Assembly (NCBI GenBank): GCA_017465155.1
Contig: JAFTWV010000077.1
Location: 1-48,710 of the forward strand
Direction of reading: 5' to 3'
Source: Clostridia bacterium
Lineage (GTDB): Bacteria > Bacillota > Clostridia > Christensenellales > Aristaeellaceae
Length of the DNA stretch: 48,710 nt
In this document: positions 1-8,000 of the stretch, piece after piece
How the letters are laid out: each line of letters begins with the position of its first letter
Position numbering within the stretch: the stretch's first letter is position 1
Translations under genes and position numbers: made by a program
Notes under the pieces: generated by a model
Told to the model about the DNA's origin: nothing
The model's database searches: none
What the model saw: the letters and a program-made list of their open reading frames with translations, nothing else

Positions 1-356
1 CTGTTGACATTTGATCTGTATTCCGATATCCTGTTCTTGGAGCATAGTTCGACTTCCTTTTTGTTGTCTCAGCAACTTCAATTAGAAGTCCTCTATGCTC
101 TTTTTGCAACCCTTTTTCCCTAACTTTCCGTGAAGAATCTAAAAAGGATACTCTTCATCATCCTACAACTCCTTATAAATCGAATTCTTTCTTTGACTTT
201 CTCCAGACCGCAGGATACGGCCGCTGTGGCATTTGTGTTCTCGGCTAATTTTCGACCTCCCTTCAAACGAAAGAAACGTCGATGAGATACATATATGATA
301 CCACACCGACGCCTTTTTTCATATCCTCTGCTCAATGATCAGAGCGGATAACCTGA
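1..356. other. A+T-rich, gene-poor window edge
   Basis: This stretch is visibly richer in A+T than the rest of the window and carries no gene I recognise. On the minus strand one frame is open from 154 to the window edge (51 codons, rich in Lys and Arg, no ATG), so it could be the start or a fragment of a gene running off the window. A second minus frame (335 to 120) gives a 71-residue basic peptide without similarity I can name. The composition would fit an old mobile-element remnant, but I see no transposase motif and no inverted repeats, so this is only a guess. Confidence 0.25.
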
Positions 357-371
357 TTGGCGGTGCAGCGC

Positions 372-400
372 TGTACAAGTCTTGTTGCATGTGGTATAAT
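372..400 (+). promoter_or_regulatory. sigma-A promoter of the esterase gene
   Basis: A perfect -10 box TATAAT lies at 395-400 and is preceded by TG one base upstream (extended -10, 392-393). A weak -35 (TGTACA, 372-377) stands 17 bases upstream. Transcription would start near 407, which rules out the earlier ATG at 357 and supports the start at 435. Confidence 0.7.
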
Positions 401-434
401 CCGGTTAAGAAAAAATGCGAAAGGCGGCCAGAAT

Positions 435-1244
435 ATGCTGCATGATGCGATCCCGGTGCCCCTGGAGGACGTAGAATGGCTGTATGCGCGTGATGAAAGC
501 TATGCCGTGCATGACGGAGTGGAGCTGCGGCTGCAGCTTATCTTTCCGTACCATCCGCAGCTGCCGGATGATGCGGGGTTTCCGCTGATCCTGTTCCTGC
601 CCGGCGCGGCGTGGTACAGGCAGGAGATGTACAACAGCGTGCCCCAGTGGGCGAAGCTGGCAGAGCGCGGTGCGGTCGTGGCAGCGGTTCAGGTCAGATC
701 GTCTCAGGAGGCAAAGTATCCGGCGCAGGTAGAGGATGCGCTGGCAGCGATGTATCATCTGGCGGCGGATGCGGCGCGGTGGCATATCGACCCGCACAGG
801 ATGTATCTGTGTGGCCAATCTTCTGGCGGGCATATCGCGCTGATGACGGTGCTGACCAGCATGGATGAGCTTGCCGCGGCGCCGGACTTTACGCTGCGCG
901 GCGTGATTGCTGTATCTGCGCCGACGGATATGCAGCGCTGCGGCGGGCAGCCGTCGCTGGATCTGTTGGGGCTGAGCGATCTGACGGAGGACCCTGCCCG
1001 GGTGATGGCGGCTTCCTGCGGCGGGTATATCACCCCTGCGGCTCCGCTGCCCCGGATGCTGCTGATCCACGGCACGGCGGACGAGGTGGTACCCATGACC
1101 CACAGCCAGCAGCTGTATCGGCAGCTGACGGCAGCGGGTAAGCGCGTGCATTTCATCAAGGTGTCCGGCGCTGGACACGGCGGCGCGTGGCAATGGAAGG
1201 ATCAGCTGCTGGACAGCATGATGCAGTTTGTGTGCGAGGGATGA
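435..1244 (+). CDS. alpha/beta-hydrolase esterase (BD-FAE/acetyl esterase type)
   Basis: The predicted product has 269 residues and the alpha/beta-hydrolase layout of cytoplasmic carboxylesterases related to the BD-FAE and Abhydrolase_3 groups. It shows an oxyanion strand (LFLPGAAWY), the nucleophile elbow GQSSGG with the catalytic Ser in the middle, an acid candidate in GTADEVVP and the catalytic His in GAGHGG near the C-terminus. These fit a Ser-Asp-His triad acting on short acyl esters, possibly acetylated or feruloylated plant sugars, but the substrate is inferred only. There is no signal peptide. I chose ATG 435, after a weak AAGG-type ribosome site, because an upstream in-frame ATG at 357 lies inside the promoter. 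The gene appears monocistronic; the next gene has its own promoter. Confidence 0.8.
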   Translation: MLHDAIPVPLEDVEWLYARDESYAVHDGVELRLQLIFPYHPQLPDDAGFPLILFLPGAAWYRQEMYNSVPQWAKLAERGAVVAAVQVRSSQEAKYPAQVEDALAAMYHLAADAARWHIDPHRMYLCGQSSGGHIALMTVLTSMDELAAAPDFTLRGVIAVSAPTDMQRCGGQPSLDLLGLSDLTEDPARVMAASCGGYITPAAPLPRMLLIHGTADEVVPMTHSQQLYRQLTAAGKRVHFIKVSGAGHGGAWQWKDQLLDSMMQFVCEG

Positions 1245-1263
1245 GCAGCGGCGAGATTAACGT

Positions 1264-1292
1264 TTGACATCCTGCGCATAAGGGAGTAAAAT
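1264..1292 (+). promoter_or_regulatory. promoter of the CofE-like gene
   Basis: TTGACA at 1264-1269 and TAAAAT at 1287-1292 are separated by 17 bases. A strong AAAGGAGG ribosome site follows at about 1312-1319, before ATG 1328. Confidence 0.75.
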
Positions 1293-1327
1293 AGGTGGGA
1301 TGATACGTACTAAAGGAGGATACTCCA

Positions 1328-2071
1328 ATGGCATCTGATAACAAGAACCTTGCATCCCAGCGCCGGGAGGAAAACGGCGTTGTGTATTTTGACCGCGGAA
1401 CCCGGGAAGGCCGCAATGGCCGCCGGTATGACCGCTATGCGATCCAGACGCACTTCGTTGAGGTGGGGGAGAACGCATCCGAGCTGATCCGCCACTATGT
1501 ACAGCCTATTGCGCAGGAGGGAGACTGTGTGGCCATCACTGCGAAGGTCATGGCCATGTGCACCGGCAATGTCAAGCGGATGGAGGATATGAAGCTGGGC
1601 TTCTTTGCCAGGCTGATGGCGAAGCATGCCAATATCAACTCCACGGGCGTGGGCATGCATGAGCCGTATAAGCTGCAGCTGGTGATTGACATGGTGGGTC
1701 TGCCGCGGGTGCTGCTGGCGGGCTTTGTGTCGGCCATTACGCGCCCCTTTGGCATCAAGGGCCTGTTCTACAAGATCTGCGGCCACGGCGTGGCGGGCAT
1801 CGACGGCTTCTACTTCCGCTCCAGCTTTGAGCGCTACAAGACCCTTGCGCTGATCAACCCGGAAAACCCCGTTGAGCTGTCCAACGAGATGACGAAGAAC
1901 ACGGGCATCCCTGTGGTCATTATGGACGCAAACGATATTGACCAGAATCAGCTGGGCAAGTGCGATACCTTCCCCCTGACGGACGATGAAATTCAGGATG
2001 CGCTCAAGGACAATCCCTGCGGTCAGGGCGACGAAATGACGCCCATCATCCTGATCCGTCCCCTGAAGTGA
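1328..2071 (+). CDS. CofE-like F420-0:gamma-glutamyl ligase family protein
   Basis: The 247-residue product resembles the CofE/FbiB-N family (COG1478), whose founding members add glutamate to coenzyme F420-0 with GTP. The family-like stretches are the N-terminal block about residues 38-75 (leading to EGDCVAITAKV) and the central GHGVAGIDGFYF block around residues 155-166, followed by ALINPENPVELS and a segment rich in acidic residues (VVIMDANDIDQNQLGK) that would bind metal. Clostridia rarely make F420 and no other F420 gene is in the window, so the in vivo substrate may be another small molecule; this is a family assignment, not a function. The start is ATG 1328 with an excellent ribosome site. 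The stop overlaps a GTG in the next frame and the downstream gene starts 8 bases later, so the two are probably co-transcribed. Confidence 0.7.
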   Translation: MASDNKNLASQRREENGVVYFDRGTREGRNGRRYDRYAIQTHFVEVGENASELIRHYVQPIAQEGDCVAITAKVMAMCTGNVKRMEDMKLGFFARLMAKHANINSTGVGMHEPYKLQLVIDMVGLPRVLLAGFVSAITRPFGIKGLFYKICGHGVAGIDGFYFRSSFERYKTLALINPENPVELSNEMTKNTGIPVVIMDANDIDQNQLGKCDTFPLTDDEIQDALKDNPCGQGDEMTPIILIRPLK

Positions 2072-2079
2072 GGTGCGCG

Positions 2080-2931
2080 ATGCGAATGATGAAGAAGCTC
2101 CTTTTGCTCCTGCTCAGCCTGATGCTGCTCTGTCCTGCTCTTGCGGAGGAGACGCGGCCTGTCATGCAGGTGCATCAGATGATGATTGGCTTCGCTGACG
2201 GATACCTGATCCGCTGCGGCGATGTTGCTGTTTTGATCGACGGCGGCAACGCACTGCCGGAACAGCCCACGGATGATGTGCTGCGTTATCTGCGTGCGGC
2301 CGGCGTGGAACGGCTGGACGCCTATATCATCACCCACTGGCATCTGGACCACTGCATGAACCTGAACAATGTGCTGGCGGAATTCGGCGATGATGATACC
2401 GTGGTCTACGCGCCGTCCCAGAAGGTGCATGCGGATTACGATCCGCTGGCCAACGGCTCCTATGAGCAGATGGTTCCCGGCGATGTGATATCCTTTGGCG
2501 ATATGAATATCCACTGCGTCGGACCGTATGAGCTGGCGCTGGAGGGCAATCGGAATCAGGATTCGCTGAATTTCGTGCTTGAATACGGTACGCGCCGCAT
2601 TCTCTTTACCGGCGACTTTGCAGCCAGTGCGAACATTAACAAGGCGTACAAGGACATCTGCACCAATGTGGATGTGCTCAAGTTCCCGCATCACGGCATG
2701 GAGCCCTATGAAATCGGCCCTGCTGCGTGCCGTACCACCAGTCCTGATTATGTCCTCGTGCCTGGTGTGGCAAACAAGTTCAAAATCTGGAATTTCTTTG
2801 ACAACAACGGTGTTGATTTCCCCCGCGAGAATGTGTTCACCAATGCCGATGGTCATGTCGTGATCCTGACCGACGGCGATTACCTCGAATTCCGCACGCA
2901 GGTGCAGCTTGAGGAGCTGCCGACACTCTGA
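2080..2931 (+). CDS. exported metallo-beta-lactamase-fold hydrolase
   Basis: The product (283 residues from ATG 2080) starts with a clear signal peptide: MRMMKK, a Leu-rich core and a PALA cleavage site before EE. The mature part is a metallo-beta-lactamase domain like the C-terminal ComEC-type hydrolases: an Asp-rich strand (VAVLIDGGNA), the metal motif THWHLDH (HxHxDH), ILFTGDFA with the bridging Asp, and KFPHHG with a further metal-binding His. It probably acts outside the membrane on a phosphoester or similar bond; the substrate is unknown. No DNA-binding or transport domain is attached, unlike full ComEC. The start follows a GAGGTG ribosome site; an overlapping GTG at 2068 is less likely because it would put four polar residues before the signal peptide. 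It follows the CofE-like gene closely and is ended by a terminator. Confidence 0.8.
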   Translation: MRMMKKLLLLLLSLMLLCPALAEETRPVMQVHQMMIGFADGYLIRCGDVAVLIDGGNALPEQPTDDVLRYLRAAGVERLDAYIITHWHLDHCMNLNNVLAEFGDDDTVVYAPSQKVHADYDPLANGSYEQMVPGDVISFGDMNIHCVGPYELALEGNRNQDSLNFVLEYGTRRILFTGDFAASANINKAYKDICTNVDVLKFPHHGMEPYEIGPAACRTTSPDYVLVPGVANKFKIWNFFDNNGVDFPRENVFTNADGHVVILTDGDYLEFRTQVQLEELPTL

Positions 2932-2950
2932 CAGCGCGCATAACAAAACG

Positions 2951-2990
2951 AGCCCTCCGTATGGCGCATGACCATGCGGAGGGCTTTGGT
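2951..2990 (+). terminator. intrinsic terminator after the MBL gene
   Basis: A 14-bp stem (AGCCCTCCGTATGG, 2951-2964, with CCATGCGGAGGGCT, 2972-2985; one G-T pair) encloses a 7-base loop and is followed by a short T-rich tail. Confidence 0.75.
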
Positions 2991-3100
2991 GTATCATCAT
3001 AGCGAGACAACTCTATGCATGAGGAAAACTGGCCGGGGCGCCCCCCGCAGTACCATTGTGCAGCGAAGGGGGATTGCTGCACCCTGCTGGCATCCATTGA

Positions 3101-3150
3101 GTTGAGCAGACTGTTTAACAAATCGGAGATTCGCCAAAGACGTTGTGATG
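3101..3150. repeat. intergenic repeat, block 1 (second copy at 12397)
   Basis: About 50 bases here match 12397-12446 with scattered substitutions. Shared words are TTGAGC(A/G)GACTGTTT, ATCGG(A/G)GAT and CAAAG(A/G)CGTTGTG. The partner block 2 occurs at 3833-3937 and at 12499-12588. Neither block is coding in any conserved way. Confidence 0.65.
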
Positions 3151-3190
3151 GTGGGAGAAATCTTAAGGAACCGTTTGTCCGGTAACAAAC

Positions 3191-3222
3191 AAACGAGCAT
3201 CCGGCGTTTCGGATGCTCGTTT
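3191..3222. terminator. perfect 13-bp hairpin, possible bidirectional terminator
   Basis: AAACGAGCATCCG (3191-3203) pairs perfectly with CGGATGCTCGTTT (3210-3222) around a 6-base loop. It lies downstream of the minus-strand VOC gene and could terminate it; the A-run on one side and T-run on the other allow both directions. Confidence 0.6.
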
Positions 3223-3267
3223 GCTTATGGATTCGCAGACTCATTTGTTCAGCCTGCGAAATGTGGA

Positions 3268-3323
3268 AACGCAATGCACTGGAACGGTGTGTATAATTGC
3301 GTTCTCCCAAGACGTTGGGAGAA
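3268..3323. repeat. nested inverted repeats next to the VOC gene
   Basis: AACGCAAT (3268-3275) is inverted at 3296-3303 (ATTGCGTT), and immediately beyond it TTCTCCCAA (3302-3310) pairs with TTGGGAGAA (3315-3323) around a 4-base loop. I see no gene here. The stems may be recombination or RNA structures; the function is unknown. Confidence 0.5.
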
Positions 3324-3360
3324 AAGGTTTCCTGCTGCTCGATAAAGTGGAATTTGGGTC

Positions 3361-3804
3361 TTACCGCTTATCTGGATTGGGACACGTAATAATCCATGTA
3401 TATCCAAAGCGATCTTTTGTGATGGAACCACAACCTGTATCATCCGGTTCTGGATGTGCATGTAATGGTGAAATAATCGTTCCGCCTTTTGACAACGCAG
3501 AGATCGTCTTGGATGCATCCTCTTTCGAATCCATATGTATCATCAACTTAATCGCTGTATTTGTTCTCTCGCTATCAAATGTATCGCCTGCAGCCATACG
3601 AGTATTACCAATCACATATTCAGCATGCATAACTTTTCCAATTTGTTCGGGAGTGACATCGTATGTTTCTTCACTCCAACGGGACAGAAACAAAATCTCG
3701 CCACCGAAGGCTTCAATGTAAGTATTAAGTGCTTCTTCACAATTCCCACTAAACGATAGATACGGGATTACGGTAACAGGATAGGCGTTCTTGGTCTCAG
3801 ACAC
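3361..3804 (-). CDS. VOC/PhnB-like glyoxalase-fold protein
   Basis: About 147 residues of the PhnB/3-demethylubiquinone-methyltransferase-like branch of the vicinal-oxygen-chelate superfamily. Typical features are VIPYLSFSGNCEEAL near the N-terminus, FGGEI, a central VMHAEYVIGNTRMAAGD block and the C-terminal DRFGYTWIITCP strand. Members are often small metal-binding dimers without proven substrate, sometimes near resistance genes. The start is chosen as GTG 3804 because GAGGA lies 7-8 bases upstream; a GTG at 3819 would place that ribosome site inside the gene. The gene is clearly more A+T-rich than its neighbours and sits between two separated halves of an intergenic repeat, so it was probably acquired as a small insertion. 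Confidence 0.75.
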   Translation of the reverse strand: MSETKNAYPVTVIPYLSFSGNCEEALNTYIEAFGGEILFLSRWSEETYDVTPEQIGKVMHAEYVIGNTRMAAGDTFDSERTNTAIKLMIHMDSKEDASKTISALSKGGTIISPLHAHPEPDDTGCGSITKDRFGYTWIITCPNPDKR

Positions 3805-3832
3805 TGATTTTTCCTCCACAAATTCAAGTTTA

Positions 3833-3937
3833 TCGCTTTCGCCTTCGGGAAGTCCCTACTGGGGACTCGCTCCCACGGAATGCCCTGCACCCTGTAAGGT
3901 GCTTCACCCCTTGACACTTTTTTATGCTTCCCTGGGG
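3833..3937. repeat. intergenic repeat, block 2 (second copy at 12499)
   Basis: This segment shares the words TCGCTTTCGCCTTC, ACTCGC.CCCAC.GAATGCCC, GCTTCACCCCTTG and a CTTTTTT tract followed by TCCCTGG with 12499-12588. It overlaps the last codons and stop of the HAD gene that ends at 3922, so that gene borrows its C-terminus from the repeat. In both copies the block abuts the 3' end of a minus-strand gene. Confidence 0.7.
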
Positions 3938-4575
3938 GCCGTTTTGACCGTGCAGAAGGTGAGAAGGAGGTCCTTCAATGCATCTATGCTCGCTGCATGG
4001 AGATCAGCTTGCGCATATTCTGCCTCCGTGCCGTAGCCATAACAAGCTGCAATCGTCGGTAAACCATTGTCCTGCCCGGCGCGGATGTCACCCAATCGAT
4101 CGCCAACCATAACCGCCCGCTCAGGCTGAAGCTCCTGCAGCAGCTCAGCCAGATTCTGCGACTTACTGCGGTCAGGCCGACAGGTCACGATCCGATGAAA
4201 CATGCCCTCCAGTCCAAATACCTGCATGCAGAGGGCAACATACTCCGCCGTGCCGTTTGATACAATGCAAAGCTCGGCATACTCCCGTAACGCCGTCAGC
4301 AGTTCCCTGGTACCGGGAAAAAGACGGTTCACCTGCGGCACCAGCGCCAGCGCGGCGGCAAGACGGATGCGGCAGTATTCCTCCATGCGATCCGGAGGAA
4401 TGCCGATGATGGGCGCAGCCTCCTCGAAGGTCGGGCCGTTGCAGCGCCGCAGAACCTCGTCCGGCTGGTCAGGCAGGCCCATGGTGCGCAGTACCGTACG
4501 GTTCTCGTTCACGCATAGCTCCATGCTGTCGCACAGCGTGCCATCCCAGTCGAAGCAAATGACAGGCTTTTTCAT
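3922..4575 (-). CDS. HAD-family phosphatase (phosphoglycolate phosphatase-like)
   Basis: The 217-residue protein is a class-I haloacid-dehalogenase hydrolase. Motif I is FDWDGTLCDS (residues 8-17; the first Asp is the nucleophile), motif II is CIVSNGT, a Lys follows in the SKSQN region, and motif IV is VMVGDRLGDI. A helical cap lies between motif I and II, as in Gph/PGP-type enzymes. It probably removes phosphate from a small phosphorylated metabolite in the cytoplasm. It starts 6 bases after gtrA in a dnaE-gtrA-HAD minus-strand run. The last residues (about CTVKTAPREA) run into an intergenic repeat, so the natural C-terminus has probably been altered slightly. Confidence 0.85.
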   Translation of the reverse strand: MKKPVICFDWDGTLCDSMELCVNENRTVLRTMGLPDQPDEVLRRCNGPTFEEAAPIIGIPPDRMEEYCRIRLAAALALVPQVNRLFPGTRELLTALREYAELCIVSNGTAEYVALCMQVFGLEGMFHRIVTCRPDRSKSQNLAELLQELQPERAVMVGDRLGDIRAGQDNGLPTIAACYGYGTEAEYAQADLHAASIDALKDLLLTFCTVKTAPREA

Positions 4576-4581
4576 CGTCGG

Positions 4582-5001
4582 TTATCCTTTCAGAACATAT
4601 CGCTTGGAGAAGTAGTTCCAGATCATCACCAGCAGCGTGGCAACAGCTTTGTTGACCATATAAACCTTGACGGCGAATCCGGCGACGGACAGCAGCACGC
4701 CGTCCTGTCCGAAAAGTGCCGTGAGCGCCCACATGATCACCCAGTTGAGAGCAAGGCCCATGACACTGGTAAGCACAAAGCCCAGCTGTGCCTTGCGGCT
4801 TCCGTCCTTCGCGCCGGAAAAGACCCAGCGCACGCACATCAGGTAATTCACCGCCACGCTGATGAGAAAGGCCAGCGGCGTGGCGATGAGTACGTCCATT
4901 CGCAGCCACTCCTTCAGCGCAATGAGGGCAGCATATTCGATCAGGAAGCAAAGTCCACCGGTGAAGACGAAGCGGAGCAGTTCTTTGAGTCGGTTATTCA
5001 T
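4582..5001 (-). CDS. GtrA-family membrane protein
   Basis: A 139-residue protein with four predicted membrane helices (about residues 7-27, 37-57, 75-95 and 102-130), beginning with the family-like LRFVFTGGLCFLIEY. GtrA proteins are thought to help move undecaprenyl-linked sugars across the membrane or to support cell-wall glycosylation. No glycosyltransferase gene is directly adjacent, so the partner is unknown. An AGGAGA ribosome site precedes ATG 5001. It lies 36 bases after dnaE and 6 before the HAD gene. Confidence 0.85.
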   Translation of the reverse strand: MNNRLKELLRFVFTGGLCFLIEYAALIALKEWLRMDVLIATPLAFLISVAVNYLMCVRWVFSGAKDGSRKAQLGFVLTSVMGLALNWVIMWALTALFGQDGVLLSVAGFAVKVYMVNKAVATLLVMIWNYFSKRYVLKG

Positions 5002-5037
5002 GATGTGATGGTCTCCTGAATCAATCGTTGACGGGCG

Positions 5038-8000
5038 TTATGCCTTTTTTTCCACGAGCTTCACGTTTTGCTGGCCGAAGGCGGCGCTCAGGCGTTCCAT
5101 GCAGCCGGGGGACGCGTCGCACCACTGGAGCTTGGGCAGGAGGAAGGTTGCCTTCTCCGCCGGGATGTGCAGGTACACCGGAAGGCTGCCCGGAAACAGG
5201 GACAAAAGCCGTTGTGCCTCGTCCATCCGTGCGCGGTCAAGCTGGATGAACAGCTTGCGGGGGGCACGGGCGGCATGCTGGGCGTCGGTGAGGGGATCCT
5301 GCCAGTGGCCATGGGGCTTGGTGCGGGCATCCCGGGACTGAGCTGCAGCGGCCTGGCGGGGGCGGTTGCCCGGTTCATCGGGGATGGTGACGCGGTCGCG
5401 GGGACTGCGGGACTCCGGCGAGGAGGCCCATTCATCCAGCGGCACCAGCTTGTCCAGCAGGAGCTTGGGTGCTTCCTCCTCGCGGATGGACAGTTTGCCG
5501 CACAGCACCACCAGATCATCTGCGGCCATCAGCCCCTGATAGCGCTCGTATACCTTGGGGAAAACCAGACATTCGACCTGTCCGGTCAGGTCTTCAAGGG
5601 TGATGAAGCCCATCATTGCGCCCTTCTTGGTGGCTTTGCCCCGGACGTCGGTGAGGATGCCGGCCATCTCCACATATCGGCCGTCCAGTTCCATACCGTG
5701 ATCCTCGCGCTCTTCCAGATCCTCCAGATTCGCGGTCGTAAACTCAAACTGCTCCAGCAGCTCGCGGTAATCATCCAGCGGATGACCGGTGATATACACG
5801 CCGGAGACTTCCTTTTCCATCGCCAGACGGACGCGCAGGGGCTGCTCGGGAACATCGGGGTAGGTGTTGGCTGTCTCGAAGGCAGGCGTGCCGCCAAAGG
5901 CCATGTCGAACAGGCTGAGCTGCCCGGCAACGTTGGATTTACGGCGGGAAATGGATGCGTCCATTGCGGACTCAAATACACCCAGCTGCTTTGCGCGGGA
6001 TACGCCGGTAAAGTCGAATGCGCCGGCGCGGATCAGGCTCTCCACCACGCGCTTGTTGACTTCGGTGGTATCAATGCGGGTGCAGAAGTCGAAAATATCT
6101 TTGAAGGGGCCGTTTTCGCGCTCCCGCATGATGGCGGCGACGGCGTTCTGGCCCACAGTTTTGACGGCGCCGAGACCGAAGAGGATGCCCAGCTGCCCGC
6201 TGCTGTCCTTCGTAACGGTGAATTTCCAACCGGAACGATTCACATCCGGGGGCAGGATGGCGATTCCGCGGCTGCGGCAGTATTGAATATAGGCGGCGAT
6301 CTTGCCGGAATTGCCGTAGACGCTGTTAAGGATGGCAGCCATGAATGGAACGGGGTGATGCCGCTTCAGCCAGCCTGTCTGGACAGCGACCACCGCGTAG
6401 GCTGCCGCATGGGACTTGTTGAAGGCATAGGAAGCAAAGGACGTCATCTCGTCGTAGATATGCTCTGCGACGGCTTCGGGTACGCCGTTTCGCACGCAGC
6501 CGGGCACGTCGATGGTGCCGTCGGCGTTCAGCTTGCCGTGGACAAAATACTCCCGCTCCTGTGCCATGATCTTGTGCTTTTTCTTGGCCATTGCGCGGCG
6601 GACCAGGTCGCTTCGGCCGTAGGAATAGCCTGCCAGATCGCGCACGATCTGCATAACCTGCTCCTGATACACCATGCAGCCATAGGTTACGTCAAGGATG
6701 GGCCGGAGTTTTTCGGTCTCGTAGATGACGGTTTCAGGGTTGTGCTTGCCCTGAATGTAGCGGGGGATGGAATCCATGGGGCCGGGGCGGTAGAGGGAGA
6801 TGGCGGCGATGACGTCCTCAAAGCTGCCGGGCTTCATGTTGGTCAGGAAGGTGCGCATGCCGCCGCCTTCCAACTGGAACACGCCGTCGGTATCGCCGGC
6901 GGAGATCATCTCGTACACCTCAGGATCATCCATGGGGATGTCCTCCGGCTTCATGTCCAGCGTCTCGTCCAGATCGCGCATCATGTCGAGGGTGTCGCGG
7001 ATGACCGTCAGCGTACGCAGGCCGAGGAAGTCCATCTTCAGCAGGCCCAGACGTTCGATGGTGCCCATGGGATACTGGGTCGTGATGACCTCATCGTTGC
7101 GCTGCAGGGGCACGAACTCCACCACGGGACGGCCTGTGATCAGCACGCCTGCCGCATGGGTAGAGGCGTGACGCGGCATGCCCTCAAGGGTCATGGCTGT
7201 GTCGATCAGGCGGCGCACATTCTCCTGATCCTCGTACATGGAACGCAGCATGGGCGAGAGCTTCAGCGCCTTTTCCAGCGTCATGCCCAGATCAAAGGGA
7301 ATGGCCTTGGCTACCGCGTCCGTGTCGGCATAGGACATGCCCAACACGCGGCCCACGTCGCGCACCACGCCCTTGGCAGCCATGGTGCCGAAGGTGATGA
7401 TCTGGCTGACGTGATCCGCGCCGTACTTGCGGGCCACATAGTCGATGACCTCCTGACGGCGTTCGTAACAGAAGTCCACGTCGATATCGGGCATGGACAC
7501 GCGCTCGGGGTTCAGGAAGCGCTCGAACAGCAGCTGGTACTTGAGGGGGTCAAGCATGGTAATGCCGAGGCTGTACGCTACGATGGAGCCTGCACCGGAG
7601 CCGCGTCCGGGGCCGACCATAATGCCGTTGCTCTTGGCATAATGGATGAAGTCCCAGACGATCAGGAAATAATCTACATAGCCCATGCCGGTGATTACGT
7701 CCAGCTCGTATTTCAAACGGGTGTAGGGCTCGTCGCCGGGGAAATCGCCGTCGGGCGCCTTTGCATCCGGGTAGAGCCGTGCGATGCCCTCGCGGCACAG
7801 GCGGGTCAGCATGGACAGGGGTGTTTCTCCTTCAGGAACGGGGAAGTGGGGCAGCCGCGTTACGCCGAACTCGAACTCCACATTGCAGCGTGCGGCAATC
7901 AGATTGGTATTTTCAATTGCATCCGGACAGGAGCGGAACAGGGTGCGCATTTCCTCCTCGCTCTTGACGTAGAGCTGGGTGGTTTCCATGCGCATGCGGG

